Assembly (NCBI RefSeq): GCF_946482535.1
Contig: NZ_CAMLRU010000128.1
Span: forward strand, 1 to 7,724
Origin: an uncultured Flavobacterium sp.
GTDB taxonomy: Bacteria; Bacteroidota; Bacteroidia; Flavobacteriales; Flavobacteriaceae
Direction of reading: 5' to 3'
DNA length: 7,724 nt
In this document: positions 1-5,777 of the stretch, piece by piece
Layout of the letters: each line of letters starts with the position of its first letter
Numbering within the stretch: position 1 is the first letter of the stretch
Translations under genes and position numbers: made by a program
Notes under the pieces: model-generated
Database searches by the model: none
What the model saw: the letters and a program-made list of their open reading frames with translations, nothing else
What the model was told of the DNA's origin: nothing

Positions 1-31
1 AAGTCATAAAGCCCATTTCTGCAAAATTAAC

Positions 32-1789
32 ATGAAAGAACTTCAATATTTAAACAAATATTTTGTCAAATACAAATTCCATTTTTTATTAGGAATTTTA
101 ATCACTATTGTAGCCCAAATATTCTCTCTTTTCACTCCAAAGTTGGTCAGCCAGTCATTTCAGGCTATTGAAGAATTTCACAGCAACAAAATGACGAGTG
201 AAATGATCAAAACCGAATTAATACATAACATTCTCTGGATTATCGGCACCACACTAATCGCCGGCGTTTTGACTTTCCTGATGCGCCAAACTTTAATCGT
301 GATGTCTCGCCATGTAGAGTTTGATTTGAAAAATGAAGTATTCCAACATTACGAAGTTCTCGATCAAAACTTCTACAAACGCAACCGAACCGGTGACTTA
401 ATGAACCGCATCAGCGAAGATGTAGCCAAAGTTCGCATGTATGTTGGGCCGGCCGTAATGTACACCATCAACACCTTTATCCGATTCACCGTCGTGATTA
501 TTTATATGTATAATGTGTCGCCATTACTGACTTTATACACCATATTACCGCTTCCGATTTTGTCGTTCATCATCTTCCGATTGAGCACCGAAATCAACAA
601 ACGCAGCACCACTTTTCAGCAATATTTGTCGAAAATATCAAGCTTCACTCAAGAGATTTTCTCCGGAATTCGGGTTGTAAAAGCCTATGCTTTGGAAAAA
701 CAATACCAAGACGAAATCGTTGATTTGGCCAAAGAAAGCAAAACCAAGAGTATGAGTTTGGCCCGAGTGCAATCGCTTTTCGGTCCGTTGATGATTGCGC
801 TGATTGGCGTAAGCAACTTGGTGGTGATTTATTTTGGCGGATTAATGTATGTGGAAGGTTCAATTAAAAGCATAGGAACTATAGCCGAATTTATTTTGTA
901 TGTCAATATGCTGACTTGGCCTGTGGCTTCAATCGGTTGGGTTTCTTCTTTGGTGCAAGAAGCCGAAGCTTCGCAAAAAAGGATTAATGAATTCCTGAAA
1001 ATTGAACCCGAAATCAAAAACAAAGCAACAGACAATACCAATATTCAAGGCGAAATCGAATTCAAAAACGTAAGTTTTACTTATGAAGATACCGAAATCA
1101 CAGCACTGAAGAACATTTCGTTTAAAGTCAGAAAAGGCGAAACTTTAGCTATTTTGGGTCAAACCGGCTCCGGAAAATCGAGCATCTTATCTTTGATAAC
1201 TAGAATGTATGACATCAAAGAAGGTCAAATCACCATCGATGGTGAAGCTATTGACCAAGTCAACTTATACGACTTGCGCAACAGCATTGGAATTGTACCG
1301 CAAGACGCCTTTCTGTTTTCGGATACTATCAAAAACAATATCAAATTCGGCAAAGAAGATGCTACCGATGAAGAAGTAATCCAAGCGGCTCAAAATGCGG
1401 TTGTTCACGAAAACATCATGAACTTCAATACCCAATACGAAACCATATTAGGCGAACGAGGCATCACGCTTTCGGGCGGACAAAAACAAAGGGTTTCCAT
1501 TGCTCGTGCCATCATTAAAAACCCTGAAATACTGTTGTTTGACGACTGTTTATCAGCCGTAGATACTGAAACCGAAGAGCAAATTTTAAATAACTTACTC
1601 CGAATTTCAAAAAATAAAACCACGATTATCGTTAGTCACCGAGTATCATCCGCCAAGAATGCCGACAAAATTATCATCCTCGAGGAAGGCCAAATTATCC
1701 AAGAAGGTTCTCATAATCAATTGGTAAACCAACCGGGGTATTATGCTGAACTGTACTTGAAACAACTTTCGGAAAAAGAATTAAATTAA
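32..1789 (+). CDS. ABC exporter half-transporter, permease fused to ATPase (MsbA/multidrug-type)
   Basis: A 585-residue type IV (ABCB-like) exporter subunit that would sit in the inner membrane as a dimer and use ATP to drive lipid, drug or peptide export; the substrate cannot be read from sequence. The N-terminal part has about six hydrophobic segments (roughly 17-37, 66-88, 140-160, 163-185, 250-275, 280-305). The ATPase domain follows: A-loop Tyr351, Walker A GQTGSGKSS at 376-384 (Lys382), Q-loop Gln424, signature LSGGQ at 480-484, Walker B ending in Asp504, D-loop SAVD, and switch His536. The residue after Walker B, normally the catalytic Glu, is Asp505, as in the degenerate site of heterodimeric exporters. 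Length is normal for a half-transporter. The ATG at 32 gives a complete transmembrane domain; no Shine-Dalgarno is seen. It ends 70 bases before the PUR gene and no exact -7 element lies between, so the two may be cotranscribed. The family call is secure, the substrate unknown. Confidence 0.95.
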   Translation: MKELQYLNKYFVKYKFHFLLGILITIVAQIFSLFTPKLVSQSFQAIEEFHSNKMTSEMIKTELIHNILWIIGTTLIAGVLTFLMRQTLIVMSRHVEFDLKNEVFQHYEVLDQNFYKRNRTGDLMNRISEDVAKVRMYVGPAVMYTINTFIRFTVVIIYMYNVSPLLTLYTILPLPILSFIIFRLSTEINKRSTTFQQYLSKISSFTQEIFSGIRVVKAYALEKQYQDEIVDLAKESKTKSMSLARVQSLFGPLMIALIGVSNLVVIYFGGLMYVEGSIKSIGTIAEFILYVNMLTWPVASIGWVSSLVQEAEASQKRINEFLKIEPEIKNKATDNTNIQGEIEFKNVSFTYEDTEITALKNISFKVRKGETLAILGQTGSGKSSILSLITRMYDIKEGQITIDGEAIDQVNLYDLRNSIGIVPQDAFLFSDTIKNNIKFGKEDATDEEVIQAAQNAVVHENIMNFNTQYETILGERGITLSGGQKQRVSIARAIIKNPEILLFDDCLSAVDTETEEQILNNLLRISKNKTTIIVSHRVSSAKNADKIIILEEGQIIQEGSHNQLVNQPGYYAELYLKQLSEKELN

Positions 1790-1859
1790 TTGTTGCTTGG
1801 TAACGAAAATTTTACCATTTTTGAACTGTACAGAAACACTATTAATTGACTGAAAGAAT

Positions 1860-2240
1860 ATGAGAGAAAATGATATGTTAGAAAAAGATGAGATTTTTTC
1901 TAAAGTTTTAAGAGCAGGCAGAAGAACGTATTTCTTCGATGTGAGAGCTACCAAAGCAGATGATTACTACATTACCATTACCGAAAGCAAAAAGTTTACT
2001 GAAGAAGACGGCTCATTCCACTTCAAAAAACACAAAATCTATTTATACAAAGAAGATTTTGCCGCTTTCACTGATATTTTAGACGAAATGACCGCTTACG
2101 TTTTGAACCACAAAGGCGAAGAAGTGATTTCAGAAAGACACCAAAAAGATTTCAAAAGAGAATACCAACAAGAAACTGTAGAAGAAACCAAAAACACTTC
2201 TGAAAAGAGTTTCACCGATATCGATTTTGACGATATATAA
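1860..2240 (+). CDS. DUF3276 / PUR-domain nucleic-acid-binding protein
   Basis: A 126-residue cytoplasmic protein that I recognise as the DUF3276 family, the bacterial single-domain relatives of eukaryotic Pur-alpha, which bind single-stranded DNA and RNA (BpuR of Borrelia is the best known). The core runs from about residue 10 to 95. It has a basic entry strand (GRRTYFFDVRATK at 20-32), a DDYYITITESKKF strand at 34-46, and a second basic strand around FKKHKIYLYKEDF, a beta-beta-beta-alpha layout. The tail is charged and ends in a short acidic stretch, FTDIDFDDI. There is no signal peptide or membrane segment. Start choice: ATG at 1860 is taken, but an ATG at 1875 (Met6) would also keep the whole domain. 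The gene follows the ABC exporter after 70 bases and is followed by a heptad repeat array and a hairpin terminator. Target RNAs or DNAs are not known from sequence. Confidence 0.9.
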   Translation: MRENDMLEKDEIFSKVLRAGRRTYFFDVRATKADDYYITITESKKFTEEDGSFHFKKHKIYLYKEDFAAFTDILDEMTAYVLNHKGEEVISERHQKDFKREYQQETVEETKNTSEKSFTDIDFDDI

Positions 2241-2247
2241 TTTAAAA

Positions 2248-2282
2248 AGTAATTAGTGACTAGTAATTAGTGATTAGTAAAA
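2248..2282 (+). repeat. Tandem heptad array AGTRNNN, five units, in the 3' UTR of the PUR gene
   Basis: Starting seven bases after the stop codon, five consecutive 7-base units read AGTAATT, AGTGACT, AGTAATT, AGTGATT and AGTAAAA. AGTA and AGTG starts alternate, so the true period is 14 bp with an inner 7-bp period. The array stops four bases before the terminator stem. A shorter array with the same AGTR heads and 7-bp step occurs after the prolyl isomerase gene at 5751-5771. Function is unknown; it could be slippage-prone spacer sequence, a copy of a dispersed genomic repeat, or a protein-binding array. Confidence 0.85.
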
Positions 2283-2286
2283 AATG

Positions 2287-2318
2287 AGTCCGAAGCTGAA
2301 AGTTTTGGACTTTTTTTT
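2287..2318. terminator. Hairpin terminator between the convergent PUR and csaA-like genes
   Basis: A 10-bp stem (AGTCCGAAGC at 2287-2296 with GTTTTGGACT at 2302-2311, including two G-T pairs in the plus-strand RNA) encloses the 5-base loop TGAAA and runs into eight T residues at 2311-2318. On the plus strand this is a typical intrinsic terminator for the PUR gene. An A-rich stretch at 2279-2284 lies on the far side, so it may also work for the minus-strand gene. The T tract overlaps the csaA-like stop codon (2317-2319), so for that gene the stem begins only a few bases after translation ends. Confidence 0.85.
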
Positions 2319-2667
2319 ATCCGATTCTCAACCCGTTTTCGACTTTCATCTCCGAAGTTAATAAAACCACTTCATCGCCATTTACCGAACCTAAAACCAA
2401 ACACTCACTCATAAAGTTGCCTATTTGTTTCTTGGGAAAATTTACCACGGCTACAATCTGCTTACCAATCAAATCTTCTTTCGAATAGCGCTTGGTAATC
2501 TGTGCCGATGACTTTCTGATACCGATTTCGGTTCCAAAATCAATCACCAATTGATAGGCTGGTTTCCTAGCCTCAGGAAAATCTTTTGCTTCGAGAATTG
2601 TTCCGATTCGCATTTCAACCTTTTCGAATTCGTGCCATTGTAAAGCGTCTTGTGTTGTATTTCCCAT
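2317..2667 (-). CDS. csaA: CsaA-like tRNA-binding / export-related chaperone
   Basis: A 116-residue cytoplasmic protein of the CsaA family, dimeric OB-fold proteins related to the tRNA-binding domain of EMAP II/Arc1p. Bacillus CsaA has chaperone activity in protein export, and family members bind tRNA in vitro; the role in this organism is not established. The family signatures are all visible: an EKVEMRIGTI strand at 15-24, FPEARKPAY at 30-38, the KSSAQIT segment at 52-58, and VVNFPKKQIGNFMSE at 74-88. Length is close to the usual 110 or so. The ATG at 2667 leaves a short N-terminal extension before the OB fold and no other ATG precedes the domain. It is a single-gene unit, convergent with the PUR gene (76 bases between stops) and divergent from glgA (132 bases). 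An exact -7 element lies about 20 bases upstream. YtpR-type and MetRS C-terminal domains share the fold, but the KSSAQIT and FPEARKPAY blocks favour CsaA. Confidence 0.92.
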   Translation of the reverse strand: MGNTTQDALQWHEFEKVEMRIGTILEAKDFPEARKPAYQLVIDFGTEIGIRKSSAQITKRYSKEDLIGKQIVAVVNFPKKQIGNFMSECLVLGSVNGDEVVLLTSEMKVENGLRIG

Positions 2668-2685
2668 AAGCTGAATGTTTCTTTA

Positions 2686-2693
2686 CAAAAATA
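2686..2693 (-). promoter_or_regulatory. Candidate -7 element for the csaA-like gene
   Basis: Read on the minus strand this is TATTTTTG, an exact match to the Bacteroidota -7 consensus TAnnTTTG. It lies 18 bases before the start codon at 2667, giving a leader of only about a dozen bases. I do not see a good TTTG -33 element at the usual distance, so the assignment rests on the -7 match and position only. Confidence 0.45.
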
Positions 2694-2760
2694 GAACAGT
2701 AAACCCAATTTTGTATAGTTTTTATATAGTTCTGTTATTCTTTAAGTTGAATATATTTTA

Positions 2761-2768
2761 TACATTTA
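2761..2768 (+). promoter_or_regulatory. Weak candidate -7 element for glgA-glgC
   Basis: TACATTTA differs from TAnnTTTG at the last base and lies 31 bases before the glgA start. The upstream DNA is very AT-rich but has no well-spaced TTTG. The promoter of the operon probably lies somewhere in 2668-2799; this is the best single match on the plus strand, and weakly supported. Confidence 0.25.
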
Positions 2769-2799
2769 GATTTTAATAAATCATTCCCTGTTTCACGCT

Positions 2800-4026
2800 A
2801 TGAAAATTGCTTTATTCACCAATGAATTTCCACCAAACATTTACGGCGGCGCCGGCGTTCACATCGATTTTCTGAGTCAGGAATTAGCAAAGTTAGGTGA
2901 AGTTGAAGTCCGTTGTTTCGGAAACCAAGAAGAGGCAACTGCGTCAATGAACGTCATCGGAATCCAATCTTCTTTAACCCAACCAGAAGACGAGAGCAAT
3001 CCGCATATTAAAATGTTTCATAATTTGAGTCGCAATGTAGAAATGGCACAGCATACGCTTCAAGCCGATGTGATTCATTGCCACACTTGGTACACCCATT
3101 TGGCCGGCATATTTTCAAGAGAATTATTGCAATCGCCTTTGATTCTGACTACACACAGTTTAGAAACGCATCGCCCTTGGAAAGTAGAACAATTAGGCAA
3201 CGGTTATTTTTTGTCCCGATGGATAGAACACCATGCCTATAACACTGCGGATGGCATCATAGCCGTAAGCGAACAAATGAAAACCGACGTCATCGAAGCC
3301 TATGGCGTTTCACCCGAAAAGGTAACGGTGATTCACAACGGCATCGATCCCGATTTTTATGCGCCGACTTTCGACAACAATTTGCTCAATGAATACGGCA
3401 TCAACCCCGATATTCCTTTTGTGCTTTTTGTGGGAAGGATTACGCGTCAAAAAGGCATTTCGCAATTGATTGCCGCGGCTAAATATTTCGATGACAATTG
3501 CCAAATCGTACTTTGTGCCGGCGCACCGGACACACCCGAAATCGCGAAAGAAACCGAAGAACTCATAGCCGATTTAAAAGCCACTCGAAATGGCGTCATT
3601 CTGATTTCGGAAATGTTGCCTCGAGAAAAAGTCAAAGTGCTATATAGTCATGCCCGCGTTTTTGCTTGTCCGTCTTTATACGAACCTTTCGGCATCATCA
3701 ATCTCGAAGCCTTGTCATGTGAAACACCGGTCGTTGGTTCAGCCGTTGGCGGTATTCCCGAAATTATAGTAGAAGGCGAAACGGGTTACTTAATTGAACT
3801 CGAAAGTATTTCCCGAACGGATTTCAATCCCAAATATCCTGAGGTTTTTCAAAAGAACTTCGCCGCTAAAGTCAATCAATTATTAACCGATGAACATTTG
3901 GCCACCAAAATGGGCAAAGCCGGAAGACAAAGGGTTTTGGATAAATTCAGTTGGAAAGCCATAGCCCAAACCACCTATAACTATTACGAAGAAGTCATCA
4001 ACCGTTTTGAAAAAGAAAAAGCTTAA
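2800..4026 (+). CDS. glgA: GT4-type glycogen synthase (ADP-glucose-dependent; possibly maltose-1-phosphate synthase)
   Basis: A 408-residue GT-B retaining glycosyltransferase of family GT4, the corynebacterial-type glycogen synthase group, not the roughly 480-residue GT5 enzyme of E. coli. It should transfer glucose from ADP-glucose to an alpha-glucan, or to glucose 1-phosphate as in mycobacterial GlgM. The N-terminal domain opens with FTNEFPPNIYGGAGVH (6-21), whose Gly-rich loop contacts the donor, and has HCHTWYTH at 93-100. The C-terminal domain has the phosphate-binding Arg213 and Lys218 in RITRQKG, then the E-x7-E motif at Glu295/Glu303 (EPFGIINLE) followed by a Gly-rich GSAVGGIPEI. There is no signal peptide, so it is cytoplasmic. 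The ATG at 2800 starts right at the first beta strand, as expected for the family. glgC follows after 25 bases in the same orientation and would supply its sugar nucleotide. No branching enzyme or glgE is in the window. Confidence 0.93.
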   Translation: MKIALFTNEFPPNIYGGAGVHIDFLSQELAKLGEVEVRCFGNQEEATASMNVIGIQSSLTQPEDESNPHIKMFHNLSRNVEMAQHTLQADVIHCHTWYTHLAGIFSRELLQSPLILTTHSLETHRPWKVEQLGNGYFLSRWIEHHAYNTADGIIAVSEQMKTDVIEAYGVSPEKVTVIHNGIDPDFYAPTFDNNLLNEYGINPDIPFVLFVGRITRQKGISQLIAAAKYFDDNCQIVLCAGAPDTPEIAKETEELIADLKATRNGVILISEMLPREKVKVLYSHARVFACPSLYEPFGIINLEALSCETPVVGSAVGGIPEIIVEGETGYLIELESISRTDFNPKYPEVFQKNFAAKVNQLLTDEHLATKMGKAGRQRVLDKFSWKAIAQTTYNYYEEVINRFEKEKA

Positions 4027-4051
4027 AAGTTAACCACCAAACGACAACCTT

Positions 4052-5326
4052 ATGATTAACAAAAGTACACTCGCCATTATTTTAGGCGGCGGACAAGGAT
4101 CAAGATTAGCACCGCTAACCCAAACCCGTTCCAAACCAGCCGTTCCGATAGCCGGAAAATACCGTTTGGTAGATATCCCGATTTCGAATTGTATTAATTC
4201 TGATATTAAAAGGATGTTTGTATTAACGCAATTCAATTCGGCTTCTTTGAACCAGCACATCAAAAACACTTATCATTTCAGCCATTTCAGTACGGCCTTC
4301 GTAGACATTTTGGCGGCAGAACAAACGCCCGATAACCCAACTTGGTTCCAAGGCACTGCCGATGCGGTTCGCCAATGTATGCATCATTTTATGAACCACG
4401 AGTTCGATTATGCTTTGATATTATCGGGTGACCAATTGTACCAAATGGATTTTAACGAAATGATTAGTGAGCACCAAAAAAGCGGTGCTGCCATTTCGAT
4501 AGCCACTTTACCGGTAACGGCCAAAGAAGCACCGGAATTCGGCATTCTGAAAACCGATTCAGAGAACTACATCACTTCTTTTATCGAAAAACCGAATGCG
4601 AGCTTGCTACCCGAATGGACTTCGGAAGTAAGTGAAGAATCTAAAGCAGAAGGCAAGCATTATTTGGCTTCGATGGGTATTTATATATTTAATAAAGATT
4701 TGTTAGTCGAGTTGATGAAAAATCCCGACACCAAAGATTTTGGTAAAGAAATCATCCCGCAAGCCATTGGCAAGCAAAAAGTTTTAAGTTACCAATATGA
4801 AGGCTATTGGACCGATATCGGAAATATTGACTCTTTCTTTGAAGCCAATTTAGGATTGACAGACGACATTCCGAAGTTCAATTTGTTCGACAATTCGAGT
4901 AAAATTTATACCCGTGCCAGGGTTTTACCGCCATCCAAAATTACCGGCGCCTCTACGATTGACAAATCGGTTATTGCAGAAGGTTGTATTCTCAACGGAG
5001 TTACTGTAGAACATTCTGTAATAGGTATCCGAAGTCGAGTGGGTTTTGGTTCAACGATTATGAATTCCTATTTGATGGGAAATGATTATTATCAAAACAT
5101 TGAAGAAATCAGGATGAATTCTTTACATGGCATCATCAATGTCGGCATAGGCGAAAGATGTTACATCAACAACACCATTGTAGATAAAGATTGTAGAATA
5201 GGAAACGATGTCCGACTAAATGGCGGCAAACATCTAGAAGACACCAACACCAATCTGTACACTATAAAAGACGGAATCATAGTCGTCAAGAAAGGCGCTG
5301 TCCTAGCGGATGGTTTTACGGTATAA
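4052..5326 (+). CDS. glgC: Glucose-1-phosphate adenylyltransferase (ADP-glucose pyrophosphorylase)
   Basis: A 424-residue cytoplasmic enzyme that makes ADP-glucose and PPi from ATP and glucose 1-phosphate, normally the regulated step of glycogen synthesis. The nucleotidyltransferase domain (about 5-270) carries GGGQGSRLAPLT (12-23), RSKPAVP (26-32), AGKYRLVD with Lys36, WFQGTADAVRQ (98-108), SGDQLY with the metal-binding Asp127, EFG (162-164), FIEKP with the glucose-phosphate-contacting Lys180, SMGIYIF from 207, and GYWTDIG ending at 257. A left-handed beta-helix follows from about 290. Phe99 in WFQGTAD and the C-terminal DKDCRIG (Lys379) and VVKKGAV (Lys413/414) stretches look like plant and cyanobacterial enzymes more than E. 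coli GlgC. It lies 25 bases after glgA and a strong hairpin terminator follows three bases after the stop, so the two genes form an operon. Length is normal and nothing is broken. Confidence 0.97.
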   Translation: MINKSTLAIILGGGQGSRLAPLTQTRSKPAVPIAGKYRLVDIPISNCINSDIKRMFVLTQFNSASLNQHIKNTYHFSHFSTAFVDILAAEQTPDNPTWFQGTADAVRQCMHHFMNHEFDYALILSGDQLYQMDFNEMISEHQKSGAAISIATLPVTAKEAPEFGILKTDSENYITSFIEKPNASLLPEWTSEVSEESKAEGKHYLASMGIYIFNKDLLVELMKNPDTKDFGKEIIPQAIGKQKVLSYQYEGYWTDIGNIDSFFEANLGLTDDIPKFNLFDNSSKIYTRARVLPPSKITGASTIDKSVIAEGCILNGVTVEHSVIGIRSRVGFGSTIMNSYLMGNDYYQNIEEIRMNSLHGIINVGIGERCYINNTIVDKDCRIGNDVRLNGGKHLEDTNTNLYTIKDGIIVVKKGAVLADGFTV

Positions 5327-5328
5327 AT

Positions 5329-5356
5329 AAAAAAACACTCCTTGGAGTGTTTTTTT
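5329..5356. terminator. Bidirectional hairpin terminator between glgC and the cytochrome gene
   Basis: A perfect inverted repeat: seven A residues plus CACTCC (5329-5341), two central bases, then GGAGTG plus seven T residues (5344-5356). In either direction it gives a GC-bearing stem followed by a U run. It begins three bases after the glgC stop (5324-5326) and abuts the minus-strand cytochrome stop at 5358, so it can terminate both convergent units. Confidence 0.93.
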
Positions 5357-5357
5357 A

Positions 5358-5660
5358 TTACTGCATGGTCAAATAATTGTAGATTTTTTGACCTTGCTCA
5401 TCATTCAAACGGGCTTTTGGTGTCATTCGTGCTACGATTGGTTTCCATTGTTCCGCATTGAAATCACTCGCTTTGTACAGAGAATGACATCTTCCACAAC
5501 TGTTTTCGTAAAGGGTTTTTCCTTCGGCTAAATCGGCGGTCATGGTAACGGCCGCTTTTACTTCTTCTTTGGGCGTTGCGGCTGTCGGCACACTCGATTT
5601 AGAAGCACACGAATAGATAATGGTGGCCAAAACAGCCAAGGCAAGTACTTTATATTTCAT
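5358..5660 (-). CDS. Small lipoprotein monohaem cytochrome c
   Basis: A 100-residue exported c-type cytochrome. Residues 1-18 form a lipoprotein signal peptide: a Lys near the N terminus, a hydrophobic run (5-16) and a lipobox ending IYSC with Cys18 as the lipid-modified residue. A flexible Ala/Thr/Lys-rich linker (about 19-42) leads to a minimal cytochrome fold with the haem site CGRCH at 55-59 (Cys55, Cys58, axial His59). Met79 in VARMTP is the likely second axial ligand, and a C-terminal helix follows (about 86-98). The mature protein is only about 82 residues, small but complete for a class I cytochrome c domain. The residues just after Cys18 (ASKSS) lack the acidic surface-export signal seen in some Bacteroidota lipoproteins, so a periplasm-facing position is more likely. 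Its redox partner is unknown and no oxidase or dehydrogenase gene is adjacent. The upstream isomerase gene has its own terminator, so this gene is probably transcribed alone; TACTTTTA on the minus strand at 5684-5691 is a poor -7 candidate. Confidence 0.9.
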   Translation of the reverse strand: MKYKVLALAVLATIIYSCASKSSVPTAATPKEEVKAAVTMTADLAEGKTLYENSCGRCHSLYKASDFNAEQWKPIVARMTPKARLNDEQGQKIYNYLTMQ

Positions 5661-5690
5661 GATTTAATGGTTAAGGATTGAAGTAAAAGT

Positions 5691-5723
5691 AAAGAAAAAT
5701 CCCAACCGTAAAAGATTGGGATT
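5691..5723 (-). terminator. Hairpin terminator of the cyclophilin-FKBP gene
   Basis: On the minus strand the perfect 8-bp arms AATCCCAA (5723-5716) and TTGGGATT (5705-5698) enclose a 10-base loop and are followed by a T-rich run interrupted once (TTTTTCTTT, from the end of the stem down to 5691). It lies 55 bases after the isomerase stop codon, with the heptad array in between, and separates that gene from the cytochrome gene. Confidence 0.85.
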
Positions 5724-5750
5724 CTGTTTTAATCAAATATTAATTTTTCT

Positions 5751-5771
5751 GCTCACTGAATACTGAGCACT
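5751..5771 (-). repeat. Short heptad array AGTRNNN, three units, in the 3' UTR of the prolyl isomerase gene
   Basis: Read on the minus strand (the sense strand of the isomerase), three consecutive units are AGTGCTC, AGTATTC and AGTGAGC. They begin six bases after the stop codon; those six bases (GAATTC) end in the same ATTC as the middle unit. AGTG and AGTA alternate as in the array at 2248-2282. An inverted GCTCA/TGAGC pair spans 5751-5768, so the RNA could form a small hairpin here. Function unknown. Confidence 0.7.
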
Positions 5772-5777
5772 GAATTC

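Noticed and set aside
1..31. Frame-1 AAG TCA TAA at the window edge, possibly the last codons of an upstream gene
   Set aside because: Two codons are far too little to support a gene; the region also shows no clear promoter or hairpin.
447..454. GGCCGGCC, a GC-rich 8-bp palindrome in an AT-rich window
   Set aside because: It lies inside a conserved stretch of the ABC permease and is explained by the codons there; a single copy has no support as a site.
645..1041. Two overlapping minus-strand open frames (645-863 and 829-1041)
   Set aside because: Both lie within the transmembrane domain of the ABC exporter on the opposite strand and show no domain or start context.
1790..1859. Possible promoter for the PUR gene (TACCATTTTTG)
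   Set aside because: It does not fit TAnnTTTG at the right spacing and no -33 element is present; readthrough from the ABC gene is equally likely.
4030..4269. 79-residue open frame on the minus strand
   Set aside because: It is antisense to the most conserved part of glgC, has no recognisable domain, and its composition follows the glgC codons.
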